Notes: generated from the letters alone by a model not told the origin. Shown: positions 25,813 through 34,215, numbered from the stretch's first letter. The stretch is 36,725 nucleotides of DNA from an uncultured Clostridium sp. (GCA_947647595.1 CANSKZ010000012.1:1-36725); one strand, 5' to 3'. Translations and numbers: made by a program.

Positions 25813-26163
25813 TTAACGTTCCAAATCCTTCTCCTCAAAATATCGGATAATATCTCCAGTAATAATCTTATCGACTCTTCTCAAATCAATCCATTGCTTT
25901 TTTTCTAGATTTCCTAATGCATATAACCAGCTTACATCTGTACAAGCTGATAACTTTTTTCCTATCATTTGTTCCTTTTCTTCTATTTCTAATATTGTCA
26001 TTATATTTTTTATAAAATTAGTATAAGCATTTCCTCTATATCCAGCAGTTCCTTGCTCACTCCTATCTTCATATTCTAAGCCAATACTAATAATTGGATC
26101 ATTTTTATTTGCAAAAGTATTATCATTCACTCTAATTATCGTCACCTCTTCTATATTCTTCAT
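25813..26163 (-). CDS. Unknown protein, first gene of the APH-like operon
   Basis: A 116-residue soluble acidic protein I do not recognise; no motif stands out. ATG at 26163 follows GGAG by 10 nt; a TTG at 26169 is closer to it but less likely. It has its own promoter (26196-26224) and is followed by two co-directional genes ending with the kinase. Confidence 0.65.
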   Translation of the reverse strand: MKNIEEVTIIRVNDNTFANKNDPIISIGLEYEDRSEQGTAGYRGNAYTNFIKNIMTILEIEEKEQMIGKKLSACTDVSWLYALGNLEKKQWIDLRRVDKIITGDIIRYFEEKDLER

Positions 26164-26195
26164 GTTCAATATTCTCCATATATTATAATATAATT

Positions 26196-26224
26196 ATTAT
26201 AACATAATACTTTTTATTTTTCAA
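26196..26224 (-). promoter_or_regulatory. Promoter of the APH-like operon
   Basis: Minus strand: TTGAAA (26224-26219), 17-nt spacer, TATAAT (26201-26196) with extended -10 TG. The start would be near 26190. Confidence 0.65.
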
Positions 26225-26275
26225 TATTGAAAATTTCTATAAAAAAGAACTAGTTTTAATGACTAATTCTCTACA

Positions 26276-26351
<76 letters not shown>

Positions 26352-26358
26352 TTATATG

Positions 26359-26388
26359 AAAGAATATCTAGCTTGCTAGATATTCTTT
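26359..26388. other. 14-bp hairpin between tRNA-Asp and tRNA-Phe
   Basis: A perfect inverted repeat (26359-26372 with 26375-26388) directly abuts the CCA end of tRNA-Asp. It is more likely an RNase processing spacer than a terminator, as only a short T tract follows and tRNA-Phe lies just beyond. Confidence 0.5.
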
Positions 26389-26465
26389 GGCGACCTGGAA
26401 CGGGCTCGAACCGTCGACCTCCGCCGTGACAGGGCGGCATTCTAACCAAACTGAACTACCAGGCC
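26388..26465 (-). tRNA. tRNA-Asp (GTC)
   Basis: A 78-nt cloverleaf with encoded CCA. Acceptor GGCCTGG pairs with CCAGGTC (one G-T), the anticodon loop CTGTCAC carries GTC, and the T loop is GGTTCGAGCCC. Confidence 0.97.
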
Positions 26466-26545
26466 AAATAAAGCATAAAAATTTTACGTTTTGTAAAATT
26501 TAATTTGCCTTATATAAATGTTATTCAAAACATCTATATATATAA

Positions 26546-26621
26546 TGGTGGTCGCTATAGGGATCGAACCTATGACCCTCTGCTTGTAAGGCAGATGCTC
26601 TCCCAGCTGAGCTAAGCGACC
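26546..26621 (-). tRNA. tRNA-Val (TAC)
   Basis: A 76-nt cloverleaf with encoded CCA. Acceptor GGTCGCT pairs with AGCGACC, the anticodon loop CTTACAA carries TAC, and the T loop is GGTTCGATCCC. It is first of the cluster. The spacer to tRNA-Asp (26466-26545) contains a palindrome AAATTTTAC/GTAAAATTT. Confidence 0.97.
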
Positions 26622-26640
26622 ATGTCAACCGACAAGTAAT

Positions 26641-26669
26641 ATTTTACTCGATTTTTATCTTTTTGTCAA
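26641..26669 (-). promoter_or_regulatory. Promoter of the tRNA-Val-Asp-Phe cluster
   Basis: Minus strand: TTGACA (26669-26664), 17-nt spacer, TAAAAT (26646-26641), start near 26634, about 13 nt before tRNA-Val. Confidence 0.75.
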
Positions 26670-26689
26670 TACTTTTTTGAAAATTTTTA

Positions 26690-26731
26690 AAAATATTTTT
26701 AAAAGCCACCAAATAATCTTCAGTGGCTTTT
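26690..26731 (-). terminator. Terminator of the rpmG-rplL operon
   Basis: AAAAGCCAC (26701-26709) pairs with GTGGCTTTT (26723-26731), 13-nt loop, followed on the minus strand by a TA-rich run with several T. It closes the operon after rplL, before the tRNA promoter. Confidence 0.8.
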
Positions 26732-26743
26732 ATTCCACTTTTA

Positions 26744-27118
26744 TTATTGTAATTCAATAACAGCTCCAGCTTCAGCAAATTTAGCTTTCATTTCTTCAGC
26801 TTCTTCTTTTGCTACACCTTCTTTAATTGTTTTTGGTGCTCCATCAGCAATCTCTTTTGCTTCTTTTAATCCTAATCCTGTAGCTTCTCTAATTACTTTG
26901 ATAACAGCTATTTTATTAGCTCCTGTTTCTTTTAATACAACAGTAAAGTCTGATTTTTCTGCTCCTGCATCTCCACCTGCTGCTCCTCCAGCTGCTGGTG
27001 CTGCAACTGCTGCTGCAGTAACTCCATATTTTTCTTCAATTCCTTTTACTAATTCTGATAATTCAACAACTGTTAAGCTGTCAATTTCTTCTAACATTTT
27101 ATCTGTTTTTTCACTCAT
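26744..27118 (-). CDS. rplL: Ribosomal protein L7/L12
   Basis: Stalk protein bL12, 124 residues, which recruits translation GTPases. It has an N-terminal dimerisation domain ([20 protein letters not shown]), an Ala/Gly hinge ([19 protein letters not shown]) and the C-terminal factor-binding domain ([20 protein letters not shown]). It is last of its operon here, since rpoB does not follow. Confidence 0.98.
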   Translation of the reverse strand: MSEKTDKMLEEIDSLTVVELSELVKGIEEKYGVTAAAVAAPAAGGAAGGDAGAEKSDFTVVLKETGANKIAVIKVIREATGLGLKEAKEIADGAPKTIKEGVAKEEAEEMKAKFAEAGAVIELQ

Positions 27119-27225
27119 TTTAAAATTCTCCTTTTCTTTTATTATTAATTTTCTGTTTTCTTATATCGAGTAAAATTTCTCGTTACCTCAAAATTTTTCA
27201 CGATGTTTACTTTCAAATTCATCTA

Positions 27226-27732
27226 TTATTCTGATGCTTCAGATTCTTTTTGTACTCTAACTGCATCCAATGTAGCTGCTAATTTTGATACATTTGCCAA
27301 TAAACATCCAGCCAATTTCGCAATTAACTCTTCTCTTGATGGAAGTACTGCTAACGTATTTAATTCTTCAATTGTAGCTACTTTTCCCTCTAAAACGCCT
27401 GCTTTTATTTTATAAAAATCATTTGCTTTAGAATATTTATAAATTGCTTTTAATGTAGGTAAATACTCTTCACCAGTTATAATAACTGCTGTTGGTCCAA
27501 TTAAGCTATCACCTAAATCAAATCCGCATTCTGCCAAAGCTCTTCTCGTAATATTGTTTTTGATGACACAATATTCTCCGTTTGCTTCTCTAACTGTCTT
27601 TCTTAGATTCGTAACATCTTCTACATTAATTCCTCTGTAATCTGTCAAAAGCACTAAACCAGCACTTTTGAATTTTTCAGCTAATTCCTTAACTTCTTTT
27701 TCTTTTTGTGCAATATTTTCTTTATTTGCCAT
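27226..27732 (-). CDS. rplJ: Ribosomal protein L10
   Basis: Stalk base protein uL10, 168 residues, which binds L12 dimers. LTDYRGINVEDVTNLRKTVR near the start and the C-terminal helix that docks L12 are present. It is preceded by the L10 leader and attenuator, so expression should respond to L10(L12)4. Confidence 0.97.
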   Translation of the reverse strand: MANKENIAQKEKEVKELAEKFKSAGLVLLTDYRGINVEDVTNLRKTVREANGEYCVIKNNITRRALAECGFDLGDSLIGPTAVIITGEEYLPTLKAIYKYSKANDFYKIKAGVLEGKVATIEELNTLAVLPSREELIAKLAGCLLANVSKLAATLDAVRVQKESEASE

Positions 27733-27773
27733 TTTTTCACCTCCCTCATTTCATATAATTTATATATAAATAT

Positions 27774-27816
27774 ATAAAAAACTCTTTCAATATCCACACG
27801 AGATAATCGAAAGAGT
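27774..27816 (-). terminator. Attenuator upstream of rplJ
   Basis: ACTCTTTC (27781-27788) pairs with GAAAGAGT (27809-27816), with an inner TATC/GATA pairing, followed on the minus strand by a run of T. It lies between the L10-binding leader and the rplJ ribosome binding site, matching the known Bacillus arrangement in which part of the transcription stops before rplJL. Confidence 0.8.
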
Positions 27817-27916
27817 CAAACTTCTTCTCTATTACCTCGGTAGGATTTATTAAAGAAATAGTTGTAACTCGCTTTGCTCGAAAACTATCTTAAACCTACT
27901 GTCTTCGGTCTTATTT
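27817..27916 (-). promoter_or_regulatory. Ribosomal L10 leader
   Basis: Minus-strand RNA contains the family's hallmarks: GACCGAAGACAGTAGG, a variable stem, then AATCCTACCGAGGTAAT; GTAGG (27844-27840 region) pairs with CCTAC. It begins immediately after the rplA stop codon. The L10(L12)4 complex binds such leaders in Firmicutes to control rplJL. The variable stem (27858-27888) carries the purine-rich hairpin found elsewhere in this window. Confidence 0.85.
27858..27888 (-). repeat. Purine-rich hairpin element, copy D (in the L10 leader)
   Basis: Minus strand: ATAGTT - TT - CGAGC - AAA - GCGAG - TTAC - AACTAT. The core CGAGC...GCGAGTTAC is shared with 17241-17267. It forms the variable arm of the L10 leader. 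Confidence 0.5.
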
Positions 27917-27918
27917 GA

Positions 27919-28602
27919 TTATTTTTGATTAAGATACATACTTGGTCCCATTGTTGTTGTAACAGCAATACTTTTGATATATTGACCTTTTGCTGCTGAT
28001 GGTTTTGCTTTAATAATTGCATCCATAATCGTATTATAATTTTCCTCTAATTTTTGAGCGCCAAATGATAATTTTCCAAATCCTAAGTGAATAATATTGG
28101 TTTTATCCAAACGATATTCTACTTTACCAGATTTAATTTCTTCTACTGCTTTTGTTACATCCATTGTAACAGTTCCTGATTTTGGATTTGGCATTAATCC
28201 TTTTGGTCCTAAAACTTTACCAAGTCTTCCAATGACACCCATCATATCTGGAGTTGCAACAATAACATCATATTCGAACCAATTTTCTTTTTCAATTTTA
28301 GGAACTAATTCTTCAGCTCCGACAAAATCAGCACCTGCTGCTTCTGCCTCTTTTGCTTTATCCCCTTTTGCAAACACTAAAACTCTTAATGATTTACCAG
28401 TTCCATGTGGCAAAACAACCGTTCCTCTTACTTGTTGATCAGCATGTTTTGAATCAACACCTAAGCGAACATGTAATTCAACTGTTTCATCAAATTTTCT
28501 TTTTGGCATTTTTTCTAAAGTTTCTAATGCCTCTTTTACATCATACGTTTTTGCACTGTCTACTAACTTAGCAGCTTCTTTGTATAATTTTCCTCTTTTC
28601 AT
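27919..28602 (-). CDS. rplA: Ribosomal protein L1
   Basis: Large-subunit L1 stalk protein (uL1), 227 residues, which helps release deacylated tRNA. The RNA-binding signature around [20 protein letters not shown] and [14 protein letters not shown] is present. It is complete and follows rplK by 78 nt. Confidence 0.98.
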   Translation of the reverse strand: MKRGKLYKEAAKLVDSAKTYDVKEALETLEKMPKRKFDETVELHVRLGVDSKHADQQVRGTVVLPHGTGKSLRVLVFAKGDKAKEAEAAGADFVGAEELVPKIEKENWFEYDVIVATPDMMGVIGRLGKVLGPKGLMPNPKSGTVTMDVTKAVEEIKSGKVEYRLDKTNIIHLGFGKLSFGAQKLEENYNTIMDAIIKAKPSAAKGQYIKSIAVTTTMGPSMYLNQK

Positions 28603-28680
28603 ATTTAACCTCCCTTGGTAATAACGAATTTAAAATTCTCCCAAAATATTTTTTATCATTCAAGAATTTCTTCTTAAAAT

Positions 28681-29112
28681 CTACTCAACAACTGTAACAC
28701 CCATAGAACGAGCTGTTCCCATAACCATACTCATCGCTGCTTCTAAAGATGCTGCATTTAAATCTTCCATTTTTTGTTTTGCAATTTCTTCCACCTGAGC
28801 TTTTGTTATTTTCGCAACTTTTTCCATATTTGGTTTTCCTGAACCTTTTGCTAAATTAATTGCTTTTTTTATTAAAACTGCAACTGGTGCAACTTTTGTA
28901 ATAAAAGTAAAAGATTTATCTTTATACACAGAAATAACAACTGGAATGATCATTCCTGGTTGATTTGCTGTTCGATCATTAAATTCTTTTACAAATTGCA
29001 TAATATTAACACCACTAGAACCTAACGCTGGTCCAACTGGTGGAGCTGGTGATGCTTTACCTGCTTCTATTTGTAATTTAATAACATTTACGACTTCTTT
29101 ATTGTCTGCCAT
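28681..29112 (-). CDS. rplK: Ribosomal protein L11
   Basis: Large-subunit protein uL11, 143 residues, part of the GTPase-associated centre and needed for RelA activation. [20 protein letters not shown] and the C-terminal [12 protein letters not shown] are canonical. It lies 20 nt after nusG. Confidence 0.98.
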   Translation of the reverse strand: MADNKEVVNVIKLQIEAGKASPAPPVGPALGSSGVNIMQFVKEFNDRTANQPGMIIPVVISVYKDKSFTFITKVAPVAVLIKKAINLAKGSGKPNMEKVAKITKAQVEEIAKQKMEDLNAASLEAAMSMVMGTARSMGVTVVE

Positions 29113-29132
29113 TTTTATTATCTCCCTTCAAT

Positions 29133-29663
29133 TTAATTTACTTTTTGAACTTGAGCAAATTCTAATTCCACTGGTGTTTCTCTTCCAAACATAGAAACTA
29201 GAACTTTGACTTTTTGTTTTTCTTGATTGATTTCTTGTACCATTCCAACAAACCCTTCTAATGGTCCATTTACAACTTGTACAGTATCATTTACATCATA
29301 ATCTACATTAACAGGAACATCATCAAATCCCATATTTCTGATTTCTGCTTCTGTTAGTGGAATTGGATCTGTTCCAGAACCAACAAATCCTGTAACACCT
29401 CTTGTATTTCTAACAATATACCAAGATTCTTCTGTTACAATCATTTTTATTAAAACATAACCAGGAAAAACCTTCTTCAAATTTGTCTTTCTTTTTCCAT
29501 CTTTAATTTCAACTTGTTCTTCCATAGGAACAACGATATTAAAAAAATAGTCTTCTAACTCTCTATTTTTAATCGTTTTTTCCAAGTCTGTTTTTACTTT
29601 ATTTTCATATCCCGAATAAGTATGGATTACATACCAATTTGCTTCTTTTTTTTCTTGAGACAT
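29133..29663 (-). CDS. nusG: Transcription antitermination/pausing factor NusG
   Basis: NusG binds RNA polymerase through its NGN domain and links it to the ribosome or Rho through the KOW domain. The 176-residue protein has WYVIHTYSGYENKVKTDLEK, FPGYVLIKM and RNTRGVTGFVG, then the KOW motif VQVVNGPLEGFVGMVQEIN. It is complete and follows secE, as usual. Confidence 0.98.
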   Translation of the reverse strand: MSQEKKEANWYVIHTYSGYENKVKTDLEKTIKNRELEDYFFNIVVPMEEQVEIKDGKRKTNLKKVFPGYVLIKMIVTEESWYIVRNTRGVTGFVGSGTDPIPLTEAEIRNMGFDDVPVNVDYDVNDTVQVVNGPLEGFVGMVQEINQEKQKVKVLVSMFGRETPVELEFAQVQKVN

Positions 29664-29723
29664 AATTTTAAGTAGCCTCCTTTTTTATTCTTGTATCATT
29701 CTTCTACGAAAAATAGTATTTTT

Positions 29724-30119
29724 TTATGCTTCTGGCTCATTTTCTGATTCTGTCGTAGTCGAATTTTCTGTTTGGTTTTCTTCTACTCCTTCACCAGATT
29801 CTTCATCCGTTGTTAAATCTATTCCCTCAAAGTTATTATCTTCCTCTGTTTCTTCTCCTGTTTTATCCGTTGTCTCTTCATTTTCAGTTTCACTTGATAC
29901 AAAGGATTTTAATTTTTCTACACCAAATTTATTTATATTTTCAAAACATACATCTAATATAAATACAATCACAGATAAAATTAAAACAATTGATACAACT
30001 GCAAACGTATTATTTACTAATTTCTTAAAAGTTGGCCAAGTTACTTTTTTTAATTCAGCTTTAACCTCTTTAAAAAAATTATTCTTTTTTTTATCTTTAT
30101 TTACATCTTTCTTTGCCAT
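29724..30119 (-). CDS. secE: Preprotein translocase subunit SecE with acidic C-terminal tail
   Basis: SecE clamps SecY in the membrane. The canonical part is the amphipathic helix FFKEVKAELKKVTWPTFKKL (about 15-34) and one transmembrane segment (about 37-57). Most Firmicutes SecE proteins end soon after (60-75 residues). Here about 60 further residues follow (SSETENEETTDKTGEETEED and on), very rich in Glu, Asp, Thr and Ser, giving 131 residues. The tail would be extracytoplasmic if topology is N-in. It shows no frameshift: it remains open and acidic to its stop. It lies between rpmG and nusG. Confidence 0.95.
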   Translation of the reverse strand: MAKKDVNKDKKKNNFFKEVKAELKKVTWPTFKKLVNNTFAVVSIVLILSVIVFILDVCFENINKFGVEKLKSFVSSETENEETTDKTGEETEEDNNFEGIDLTTDEESGEGVEENQTENSTTTESENEPEA

Positions 30120-30138
30120 ATTTTCCCCCTTAAAGGAT

Positions 30139-30303
30139 TTACTTAGTTTCTTTGTGTTTTGTATGTTTCTTACAGAATTTACAATACTTTACGATTTCCA
30201 ATCTGTCTGTATTATTTCTTTTATTTTTTGATGTTGTATAATTTCTTCTTTTACATACTGTACACTCTAAAATTATATTTTCTCTTGGTCCTTTTGAAGC
30301 CAT
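30139..30303 (-). CDS. rpmG: Ribosomal protein L33
   Basis: Large-subunit protein L33 (bL33), 54 residues, read from the sequence: [20 protein letters not shown] at the start, [15 protein letters not shown] at the end. The two CxxC pairs mark the zinc-binding form. ATG at 30303 follows GGAGG by about 9 nt. It is first of the rpmG-secE-nusG-rplKAJL operon, with a promoter at 30379-30407. Confidence 0.97.
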   Translation of the reverse strand: MASKGPRENIILECTVCKRRNYTTSKNKRNNTDRLEIVKYCKFCKKHTKHKETK

Positions 30304-30378
30304 TTTATTACACCTCCGTTTATTTACCTTATTTTAACGATGTGAGTTTATGTACTCTTTTGGAATACATGCTTTAAT

Positions 30379-30407
30379 ACTTTATCATAAATTCTTTACT
30401 CTGTCAA
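30379..30407 (-). promoter_or_regulatory. Promoter of the rpmG-rplL operon
   Basis: Minus strand: TTGACA (30407-30402), 17-nt spacer, TAAAGT (30384-30379), start near 30372, giving a leader of about 70 nt. Confidence 0.7.
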
Positions 30408-30437
30408 TCATTTTCTAACATTTTTATGAATATTTTA

Positions 30438-31004
30438 CTATTTTTTCTTCTTTTTTACCGAAAAACCAAATTTTCCTACTTTTTTGCCTTGCGTATAATA
30501 CCCACCATTACTATAAGAAATCAGTTTACACTTCGAAATATCAAAGCCACCTTTTTCATCCATATATTTTTCATCCGCATTAATTGCCAGCACTTCTGCT
30601 ACAAATTGAACGTGACTTCCATATTTTCTTTCTTCAATTACCTTACATTCTACTGAAACAGGGCTTTCTTTTATCATTGGACATGCCACAAATTTTGCTT
30701 TTTCCTTGGTCAATTTCATCTCTTTAAATTTGTCAAACTTTGCTCCACTCCTTACGCCACACCAATCTGTTGCAAATGCTAATTTTTCGTTTGTCAAATT
30801 AATGACAAACTCTTTGCTTTCCTTGATTAAAGAATACGAATACCTCTCTGGTCTCACCGAAATATAGACAATCGCAGGATTCGTATTGATAATTCCTGTC
30901 CATGCCACAGTCATAACATTTGCTTTTTCCATTGTACCACAACTAACCAAGACAGCTGGAAGTGGATATAAGAACGTTCCTGGTTTCCATGTTACTTTTG
31001 CCAT
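30438..31004 (-). CDS. Flavin reductase-like FMN-binding protein
   Basis: A 188-residue protein of the flavin reductase-like (flavoredoxin/DIM6-NTAB) fold, which binds FMN in a split barrel. The start KPGTFLYPLPAVLVSCGTME, the NVMTVAWTGIINTNPAIVYISVRPERYSYSLI region and EFVINL are typical of clostridial members. The real electron partner is unknown. It ends in a lysine run. It is last of a four-gene operon, 13 nt after the HAD gene. Confidence 0.85.
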   Translation of the reverse strand: MAKVTWKPGTFLYPLPAVLVSCGTMEKANVMTVAWTGIINTNPAIVYISVRPERYSYSLIKESKEFVINLTNEKLAFATDWCGVRSGAKFDKFKEMKLTKEKAKFVACPMIKESPVSVECKVIEERKYGSHVQFVAEVLAINADEKYMDEKGGFDISKCKLISYSNGGYYTQGKKVGKFGFSVKKKKK

Positions 31005-31017
31005 TTTTTCTCCTTCC

Positions 31018-31630
31018 CTATCTATCTGAACTTAAATATGTTTCTATTTCCATTTCAATTTGTTTTAAATTCTGAAAAACAATTCCATGCATTTTTAAGC
31101 TTTCTGCAACATCAATATTTTCTTTCATATCGTCTACAAAAATAGTTTCTTCTGGAATTAAATTATACTTCTGAATCAATGTTTCATAAATCTTTCGCTC
31201 TGGCTTACACATTTTTTCTTCAAAAGAAAATATACTTCCGTCTACTTTTTGCCAAAAATCATATTTTTTAATATATTCATAGGATTCCTTTGAAAGATTC
31301 GATAAAATATAAATTTTAAAATTCCTCTTTTTCAATTCCTTCAGAAATTCTGCCACATCTTCCTTCAAAATAAGCAATTTTACCCAGTCAGGCGTCAAAA
31401 CCAATCTTATTTTCTCCGCATACCCGAGGATTTTTATCACACAATATTTCTACCAAATCACTATTCTTTTCCTGTTTACCACGATTACAATCCTCCCAAT
31501 CAGCGCTTGAAAATATAATTTCGCTCAAAATTTGATTCACTTCATCACTAAATCCAAATTGCCTTAAATATTCGATTGGATTAAAATCAATCAACACTTT
31601 TCCTAAATCAAACACTATATTTTTTATCAT
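31018..31630 (-). CDS. HAD-superfamily phosphatase, split by a +1 frameshift
   Basis: A HAD IA (YihX-like) hydrolase that would dephosphorylate a small metabolite. Zero frame: MIKNIVFDLGKVLIDFNP (nucleophile Asp) to ...CDKNPR, then out-of-family residues and a stop at 31388. The +1 frame carries YAEKIRLVLTPDWVKLL, motif II ILSNLSKE, motif III CKPERKIYE and motif IV VFVDDMKENI to a stop at 31018. The shift lies at the CGG codon 31426-31424 (CCT CGG G): skipping one base joins KNP to YAEKI. The total of 613 nt is 204 codons + 1. ATG at 31630 has AGGAG 7 nt upstream. Both halves look under selection, since all motifs are kept. Confidence 0.85.
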
Positions 31631-31640
31631 TTACCTTCTC

Positions 31641-32406
31641 CTATTTCATTTGCTCCAACACCGGCATTTCTTTTCGATATTTTCTTAGTTCGTCCAAATC
31701 AAGCTCAACTGTAATAACGCCTTCTTCCTTTTCTATGTTTTTCATTACATTTCCGTCATATGAAATTACTTGCGTATTTGCACAATTTCCTTCTCCTGTT
31801 TGATTACACGCACAAAAATAAATTTGATTTTCAATTGCCCTAGCTCTACTCAATACATTCCAAGCAATCTCTCCTGTCGCTGTTCTAAAATGCGATGGTA
31901 AAAATACGACCTCTGCTCCTTCCTTTGTCAACTCTCTAAAATATTCTGGATAGCGCAAATCAAAACAAATTCCAACGCCCATTTTCACGCCATCTAATTC
32001 AAAAATACCATTTGTTTCTCCGTGGAATTGTCCTTTCCTCTTCATCAATCTGCAAATTTTCTTTATTTACTCGATACATATATTTTTTATCATAACGATG
32101 AACAATTTCTCCTTTTCGATTAATCACAAAGCAACTATTGGTGGTCTTATCCGAATTCTCCTGTATCAACGAAACACTTCCCAATACAAGATTTATCTCA
32201 TTTTTCCTTGCAAAACTCTGATACTTTTCTATATCTTCTAATCTGCAATGTCTTTGTGTTTCATCTTTTCCCCAATACACAAACGACTCTGACAAGCAAA
32301 TTATATCTGGATTTTGTTCCATTGCCTGTTCCATCAATCGCAATGCCTTTTCTTCATTTTTCTCTCTTATTTCTGTTGAATCCATTTGAACTAATGCAAC
32401 TTTCAT
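31641..32406 (-). CDS. Nitrilase-like carbon-nitrogen hydrolase, split by a +1 frameshift
   Basis: A carbon-nitrogen hydrolase (Nit2/omega-amidase-like branch) that cleaves amides through a Glu-Lys-Cys triad. Zero frame: MKVALVQMDSTEIREK..., Glu in ICLSESFVYWG, Lys in RYDKKYMYRVNKENL, to EERTIP and a stop at 32001-31999. The +1 frame gives GETNGIFELDGVKMGVGICF (nucleophile Cys), then DLRYPEYFRELTKEGAEV and on to 31641. The shift lies at the CGG codon 32022-32020 (CCA CGG A); skipping C gives TIP-GETNGIF, the expected loop. The total of 766 nt is 255 codons + 1. ATG at 32406 has AGGAGG 7 nt upstream. Confidence 0.87.
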
Positions 32407-32422
32407 TTTCTTTCCTCCTAAT

Positions 32423-32977
32423 TTATTGAAATAATTTTTTAATCTCCAAACAATTCTTTTCCGCCTCAACAATGCATTCCTCTAATGTCAATAATTTTCT
32501 CTTTTGCTCCATTTTTTTAAGTACTTTATCACAAGCTTCTTCATATGGAATCTGCCTTATTCCCAATTCATGTAGCCAAATCAAAGCACCTTCTACCGTC
32601 ACAAATTTAAAACATTCTGCATTTTTTACAATCTCAGCAACTTTCGTTTCCGTTTTTACATCACCATGATGCGCTTCAATCGCATTCAAAATAATCTTCT
32701 GTTTTTCATCCGGAATCTCCCAATCCAGCAAAAATTTCTGCACAAATTCCGCACTTAAAAAAGGATGTTTTTGTTGAACTTCTCCCATCCAAACACGACT
32801 AAAAACCGTATGTGCCAAATATAATGACACTACAATTAACGCTTCATCCTCTCCATATTTCCTAGCCAGCTCTTTTCCTTTTTCCACTGCCAGTTCTGTC
32901 AATTTCCAAGCAGGTGCTTTATTAATTTGGGTTTGCTGGTACATTAATTCTTTTGCTAACACAATCTTATCTTTCAT
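32423..32977 (-). CDS. HD-domain protein (putative phosphohydrolase)
   Basis: A 184-residue helical protein resembling HD-domain metal phosphohydrolases. Candidate metal ligands are His in SLYLAHTVFSR, the pair in NAIEAHHGD and Asn/Glu in KNAECFKF; the first HD pair is not clearly present (AHT instead of AHDI/HD), so activity is uncertain. ATG at 32977 has an unusually distant AAGGAG (17 nt). It is first of a four-gene operon (HD, carbon-nitrogen hydrolase, HAD, flavin reductase-like) with gaps of 16, 10 and 13 nt. Confidence 0.65.
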   Translation of the reverse strand: MKDKIVLAKELMYQQTQINKAPAWKLTELAVEKGKELARKYGEDEALIVVSLYLAHTVFSRVWMGEVQQKHPFLSAEFVQKFLLDWEIPDEKQKIILNAIEAHHGDVKTETKVAEIVKNAECFKFVTVEGALIWLHELGIRQIPYEEACDKVLKKMEQKRKLLTLEECIVEAEKNCLEIKKLFQ

Positions 32978-33010
32978 CTTTTCTTTTTCACTAACTCCTT
33001 CTTCTTTATT

Positions 33011-33039
33011 ACAATATCATTATTTCCATCAAAAATCAA
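33011..33039 (-). promoter_or_regulatory. Promoter of the HD-nitrilase-HAD-flavin reductase operon
   Basis: Minus strand: TTGATT (33039-33034), 17-nt spacer, TATTGT (33016-33011), start near 33004. It is divergent from the promoter at 33070-33098. Confidence 0.5.
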
Positions 33040-33069
33040 CCATCAAACGTAAATTAGCTCTATTTATTC

Positions 33070-33098
33070 TTGATTTATGTAGATTTATATGATATAAT
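33070..33098 (+). promoter_or_regulatory. Promoter of the 33137 gene
   Basis: TTGATT (33070-33075), 17-nt spacer, TATAAT (33093-33098), start near 33105. An AGGAGG (33126-33131) precedes the ATG at 33137. Confidence 0.65.
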
Positions 33099-33136
33099 TT
33101 CATGGAATTAAATAACAAACATTTTAGGAGGTAGCA

Positions 33137-34207
33137 ATGAACCTTAAAATTTTAAGTTCTTTGACAAAACAACTTCGGAGTAACTCGTTAATTATTGGCA
33201 CTCATAACGGCATTTTTCATTCAGATGACATAGTTGCCTGTGCTCTTTTATGCCTACTTTATTCCGACAAACAAATCCGAATATTACGGACGCGAGATGC
33301 TGAAATGCTTGCACAATGCAATTTATGCGTTGATATTGGCGGTGGCAAATTCGACCATCATCAAACAGGCTTTAACAAAACACGAGAAAACGGCAAAATA
33401 TACGCAAGCGCTGGATTAATCTGGAAACATTTTGGAGAACAACTTATCACATTAATGTTAGAAAAGTATTTTCCAAAGGCAACATGTGATATTTCCTCTA
33501 TTTTTAAAGCCTTTGATGAAACTTACATCATTCCAGTTGACTGCGAGGACAACGGAATACCAGTAAAAACACATTGTTTCAGCTTCATTTCTTCTTTCTT
33601 ACCATTGTGGTTTCACAATCGTGAAAAGAATTACAACGCACAATTTTATTCAGCCCTAAAAACAACAATCGTAATATTAGAGCAAAAATTAAAAGCTACG
33701 ATTGCAAAGGAAATTTCAATTTTTCAAAGCGAATTTTCAATCTGGGGAATCAAAAGTAAGCTCGTAATAGCAAGTCAAACAACAAAAACAACAATAGCAA
33801 AGAAAATTTCAAAGCAAATTGTTGAAGCAAATTGGAAAAATTCAAAATATTTCCAAAATGGAATTCTTGAAATCCCTTCCCAGACACTCTTCTGGACAGA
33901 ACCTGCCATCCTGCTTAACGAATCTATCGAAAATAACAAAATCAATTTTGTTATCTTTCCTTATCCTGACGGAGGTTGGGCAGCTCAATGTGTTCCTCCA
34001 TCATTGGCGAACAAATTTGGAAAACGGATACCGTTTCCTATTGAATGGGCAGGTCAAAAAGACAAACTTGCTGAAATATCTGGCATAGAAGATGCAATCC
34101 GTTGCCATAATCTTCGCTTCTTCGTAAGAGCGAAAACGAAGGAAAGCATCATTCAACTATGCAAGATTGCAATGAGGCAAAATCAATTAAAAACTGCTGA
34201 AGCATGA
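33137..34207 (+). CDS. MYG1-like DHH-family metal-dependent hydrolase
   Basis: A 356-residue protein resembling the MYG1/UPF0160 family (DHH-type phosphoesterases). IIGTHNGIFHSDDIVACALL (start of the family), ILRTRDAEMLAQCNLCVDIGGG with KFDHHQTGFN (metal-binding DHH) and ASAGLIWKHFG are clear. The C-terminal WAAQCVPPSLANKFGKRIPF (wrap-around Trp/Pro segment) also matches. MYG1 relatives are RNA exonucleases in eukaryotes; the bacterial role is unclear. The codon choice differs from neighbours (several CGG, CGA, ACG and GCG), which may mark transfer. Three in-frame CGG codons (33176, 33287, 34025) fit Arg, including the conserved RTRD Arg. Confidence 0.85.
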   Translation: MNLKILSSLTKQLRSNSLIIGTHNGIFHSDDIVACALLCLLYSDKQIRILRTRDAEMLAQCNLCVDIGGGKFDHHQTGFNKTRENGKIYASAGLIWKHFGEQLITLMLEKYFPKATCDISSIFKAFDETYIIPVDCEDNGIPVKTHCFSFISSFLPLWFHNREKNYNAQFYSALKTTIVILEQKLKATIAKEISIFQSEFSIWGIKSKLVIASQTTKTTIAKKISKQIVEANWKNSKYFQNGILEIPSQTLFWTEPAILLNESIENNKINFVIFPYPDGGWAAQCVPPSLANKFGKRIPFPIEWAGQKDKLAEISGIEDAIRCHNLRFFVRAKTKESIIQLCKIAMRQNQLKTAEA

Positions 34208-34215
34208 TTCCAATT

